Part shown: positions 12,718-14,096 of the stretch, one piece after another
Layout of the letters: each line of letters starts with the position of its first letter
Position numbering within the stretch: the stretch's first letter is position 1
Source: an uncultured Oscillospiraceae bacterium
Lineage (GTDB): Bacteria; Bacillota; Clostridia; Oscillospirales; Acutalibacteraceae
Direction of reading: 5' to 3'
Length of the DNA: 14,096 nucleotides
Assembly: GCA_900552985.1 (NCBI GenBank)
Contig: USBP01000012.1
Location: 1-14,096, forward strand
Program-made: the position numbers and the translations under genes
The notes under the pieces: model-generated
The model's database searches: none
Told to the model about the DNA's origin: nothing
The model's input: only the letters and a program-made list of their open reading frames with translations

Positions 12718-13680
12718 TTAAAACATGGTGAAAAGCCGTATCATCAGCATATACGCCAGATCATACAGCAAATAAGAGCTGAAGCCAAACAGCAGGGACG
12801 TGCCTCCCCTTCTGAAAAGCTGAAGGCGGTACGTCTGCCCCTCCAGAGCCTGCCCCATCAACGCATGAAGATCCCCCGTTGTTTTCTTAAAATACAGACG
12901 GTTGGCAAGCAGTGCGCAGACCAGATGCAGCAACAGCTGCAAAAACAGGAAGAGCGCCGCCATCGGCATCGCGCTTTGCAGCGACTGCATAGCCGCTTCC
13001 ACTGCAGCTTGGTTGGCCGATTGCTGCGCAAGCGCCTCCCCCAGCTGCAAATACGCGCCCAGATAAGCCTCAACCGGGCCATAAAACGCAACTGAAAGTG
13101 CAAGCAGAGCGCTCAGTGCAACTGCTCCCGCTGCATAGAGCTTGCGGTAAAAAAACCAAAACGGCGAGAACAGAAAGGCGGCCCAATTCCAGCCTGATTT
13201 CTTTTTGGTGCGGTCCATCCGAAGGAATTTGGGGATATAGCTGCGAACCCCCGTCCTCACATAGGCCGCAACCTCCCTCGCCGGAATGCCGTCAATCGTT
13301 TCATCCGGCGAAACATCCCCCATATCGCCATAGCCCTGCGTATAGGAATCCTGTTGGCCATAAAACGCTTCCTGCCCTCCCGGCCGCGCGCCGCCAAGCG
13401 GCAAGCCGCAGCGCGGGCAAAAGAGCGTATCCTTGGGGTTATTCGCCCCGCAACGCGGGCAAAGCGAGCCATGCGGCTCAGGCTCCGCCTGCGCCTGCTG
13501 CTCCTGCGGCCCCTGCCAGACATAGCCCTCCGCATGCCTCTCCTCGTTGGCACAGCGGCCCTCCCGCATCCAACAGGCACGGTGATGCGGCGTTCCACAG
13601 GCCGGGCAGACCACGACGTCATCCTCACGGGTAAAGGCCTGTCCGCACGCAGGGCAGACAACGCCTTCATATCGATCCAA
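12718..13680 (-). CDS. Prok-RING zinc-ribbon membrane protein with DUF2628-like domain
   Basis: The 320-residue protein starts with a prokaryotic RING-type zinc module (CPACGQAFTREDDVVVCPAC, 9-28, then CGTPHHRACW and GRC), followed by a second zinc ribbon with two CPRCG knuckles at about 74-93. A Gly/Gln-rich linker leads to DETIDGIPAREVAAYV and the DUF2628-type segment SGWNWAAFLFSPFWFFYRKLY (about 162-182), then three to four hydrophobic segments. It is thus a membrane protein with cytoplasmic zinc fingers; its molecular role is unknown. The start is TTG at 13680, supported by GGAGG (13688-13692) seven bases upstream and by the absence of any in-frame ATG before the first cysteine pair. It is the first gene of an operon with galU, which hints at a link to envelope biogenesis. 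Confidence 0.85.
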   Translation of the reverse strand: MDRYEGVVCPACGQAFTREDDVVVCPACGTPHHRACWMREGRCANEERHAEGYVWQGPQEQQAQAEPEPHGSLCPRCGANNPKDTLFCPRCGLPLGGARPGGQEAFYGQQDSYTQGYGDMGDVSPDETIDGIPAREVAAYVRTGVRSYIPKFLRMDRTKKKSGWNWAAFLFSPFWFFYRKLYAAGAVALSALLALSVAFYGPVEAYLGAYLQLGEALAQQSANQAAVEAAMQSLQSAMPMAALFLFLQLLLHLVCALLANRLYFKKTTGDLHALMGQALEGQTYRLQLFRRGGTSLLFGFSSYLLYDLAYMLMIRLFTMF

Positions 13681-13687
13681 GTCAAGA

Positions 13688-13692
13688 CCTCC
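13688..13692 (-). promoter_or_regulatory. Ribosome binding site that fixes a TTG start
   Basis: GGAGG on the minus strand lies seven bases before the TTG at 13678-13680. The nearby ATG inside GATATGAA is out of frame, so this site decides the unusual start codon. Confidence 0.75.
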
Positions 13693-13713
13693 GATCGTTC
13701 GAAAGATATTCTC

Positions 13714-13742
13714 ATTGTAACCAATTCCAGCTTAAAATTCAA
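13714..13742 (-). promoter_or_regulatory. Sigma-A promoter for the Prok-RING/galU operon
   Basis: On the minus strand TTGAAT (13737-13742) and TACAAT (13714-13719) are separated by 17 bases, giving a start near 13707 and a leader of about 27 bases. Confidence 0.7.
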
Positions 13743-13846
13743 TCGTTAATTTCACCTTAAAATATTTTTATAAATCAGCGTTATAGGAAGGACTGCTCCG
13801 GCGGCTTCAGGCGAAGAGAGCGCAAAGCAGATGCCAGATATCAGAT
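13743..13846. other. Non-coding stretch between the Prok-RING promoter and element R2
   Basis: No gene is seen. CTTC-aggc-GAAG (13805-13816) sits between CTGCT (13792-13796) and AGCAG (13826-13830), a possible weak nested hairpin. ATCAGAT-type words at the right end lead into element R2. Confidence 0.3.
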
Positions 13847-13996
13847 GTTAGATTTCAGATATTGGATATGAGATGTGGGAGCCGGGAGGCTTCTGCCTCC
13901 GCAGATCTGGCAGAAAGCATTTGAAGGGAAAAGTTTTAACGCGCTGCCTCCGTGGCAAAAGTTTGAAGGAACGATATCCAATATCTATAGTCTAAC
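13847..13996. mobile_element. MITE-like element R2 with 23-bp terminal inverted repeats
   Basis: The ends 13847-13869 and 13974-13996 are inverted repeats matching at 20 of 23 positions by hand alignment; 13 of the matches are contiguous (AGATATTGGATAT on the left). The 150-bp interior has no coding frame and includes GGCTTCTGCCTC (13888-13899) and TGGCAG-AAG-ATTT words shared with element R1. This is the architecture of a small non-autonomous element or a palindromic intergenic repeat. I cannot identify a target-site duplication with confidence. Confidence 0.6.
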
Positions 13997-14096
13997 TTTG
14001 TAGGGAACGGTCTTGACCGTTCCGTGGTGTTCTATGGATGGAGCTATGTTTTCTGTTTTCCCGCTCGGGCCGCGGGGCCCCTCCTTTTCCGCTCAG
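13997..14096. other. Right-edge intergenic stretch with a 9-bp palindromic hairpin
   Basis: GGAACGGTC-tt-GACCGTTCC (14004-14023) is a perfect 9-bp inverted repeat just outside element R2, without a T tract. The remaining bases hold GC-rich sequence with no start, ribosome binding site or motif that I can support as a gene. Confidence 0.4.

Noticed and set aside
11521-13996. A composite transposon formed by R1 and R2 around galU
   Set aside because: Neither element encodes a transposase, and target-site duplications around the unit could not be identified; recorded only as a possibility under the repeat findings.
13995-14096. Minus-strand open frame entering from the right edge and ending inside the repeat end
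   Set aside because: It runs through the palindrome at 14004-14023 and reads as low-complexity Arg/Pro/Ser sequence; there is no evidence that it is coding.

Overview
The window looks like a chromosomal segment from an anaerobic, gut-type Bacillota (Clostridia-like, possibly a Christensenellales/Oscillospirales relative). This rests on gene content and signals only: strong GGAGG/AGGAGG ribosome binding sites, textbook sigma-A promoters (two with perfect TTGACA-N17-TATAAT), a Prok-RING/DUF2628 zinc-ribbon membrane protein next to a GtaB/GalU enzyme, and two GPH-type sugar symporters. No rRNA, tRNA, CRISPR array, phage gene or transposase gene was seen.

Layout. Positions 1-2354 hold three minus-strand genes: the start of an unknown protein cut by the left edge, a class II fructose-bisphosphate aldolase with its own perfect promoter and a strong terminator, and an APH-family small-molecule kinase. 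A plus-strand housekeeping unit follows (2412-4408): prfB (release factor 2, without the usual programmed frameshift) and a SanA/YdcF-like membrane protein, ending in a clear terminator. The central region (4440-11236) is the accessory, catabolic part, with two plus-strand operons. Operon A encodes a calcineurin-like metallophosphoesterase with an altered GNHD motif and a divergent GPH symporter. Operon B encodes a xylose-isomerase-like TIM-barrel protein, a Gfo/Idh/MocA oxidoreductase and a canonical GPH symporter. The promoters of A and B share a motif well beyond the -35/-10 hexamers, so they may belong to one regulon. The reasonable inference is uptake and oxidative or isomerising breakdown of an unusual sugar, glycoside or phosphorylated glycoside; the substrate cannot be read from sequence.

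The right part (11351-14096) holds a 55-residue small protein missed by length-filtered gene calling, a convergent minus-strand operon (TTG-started Prok-RING/DUF2628 protein, then galU/gtaB), and two related non-coding inverted-repeat elements (about 11521-11714 and 13847-13996). The second has 23-bp terminal inverted repeats matching at 20 positions and looks like a small MITE-type element.

The candidates for something new are the A/B regulon (unusual phosphoesterase, two transporters, oxidoreductase and TIM barrel), the long leader of operon A, and the repeat family. Nothing in the window proves an undescribed system.
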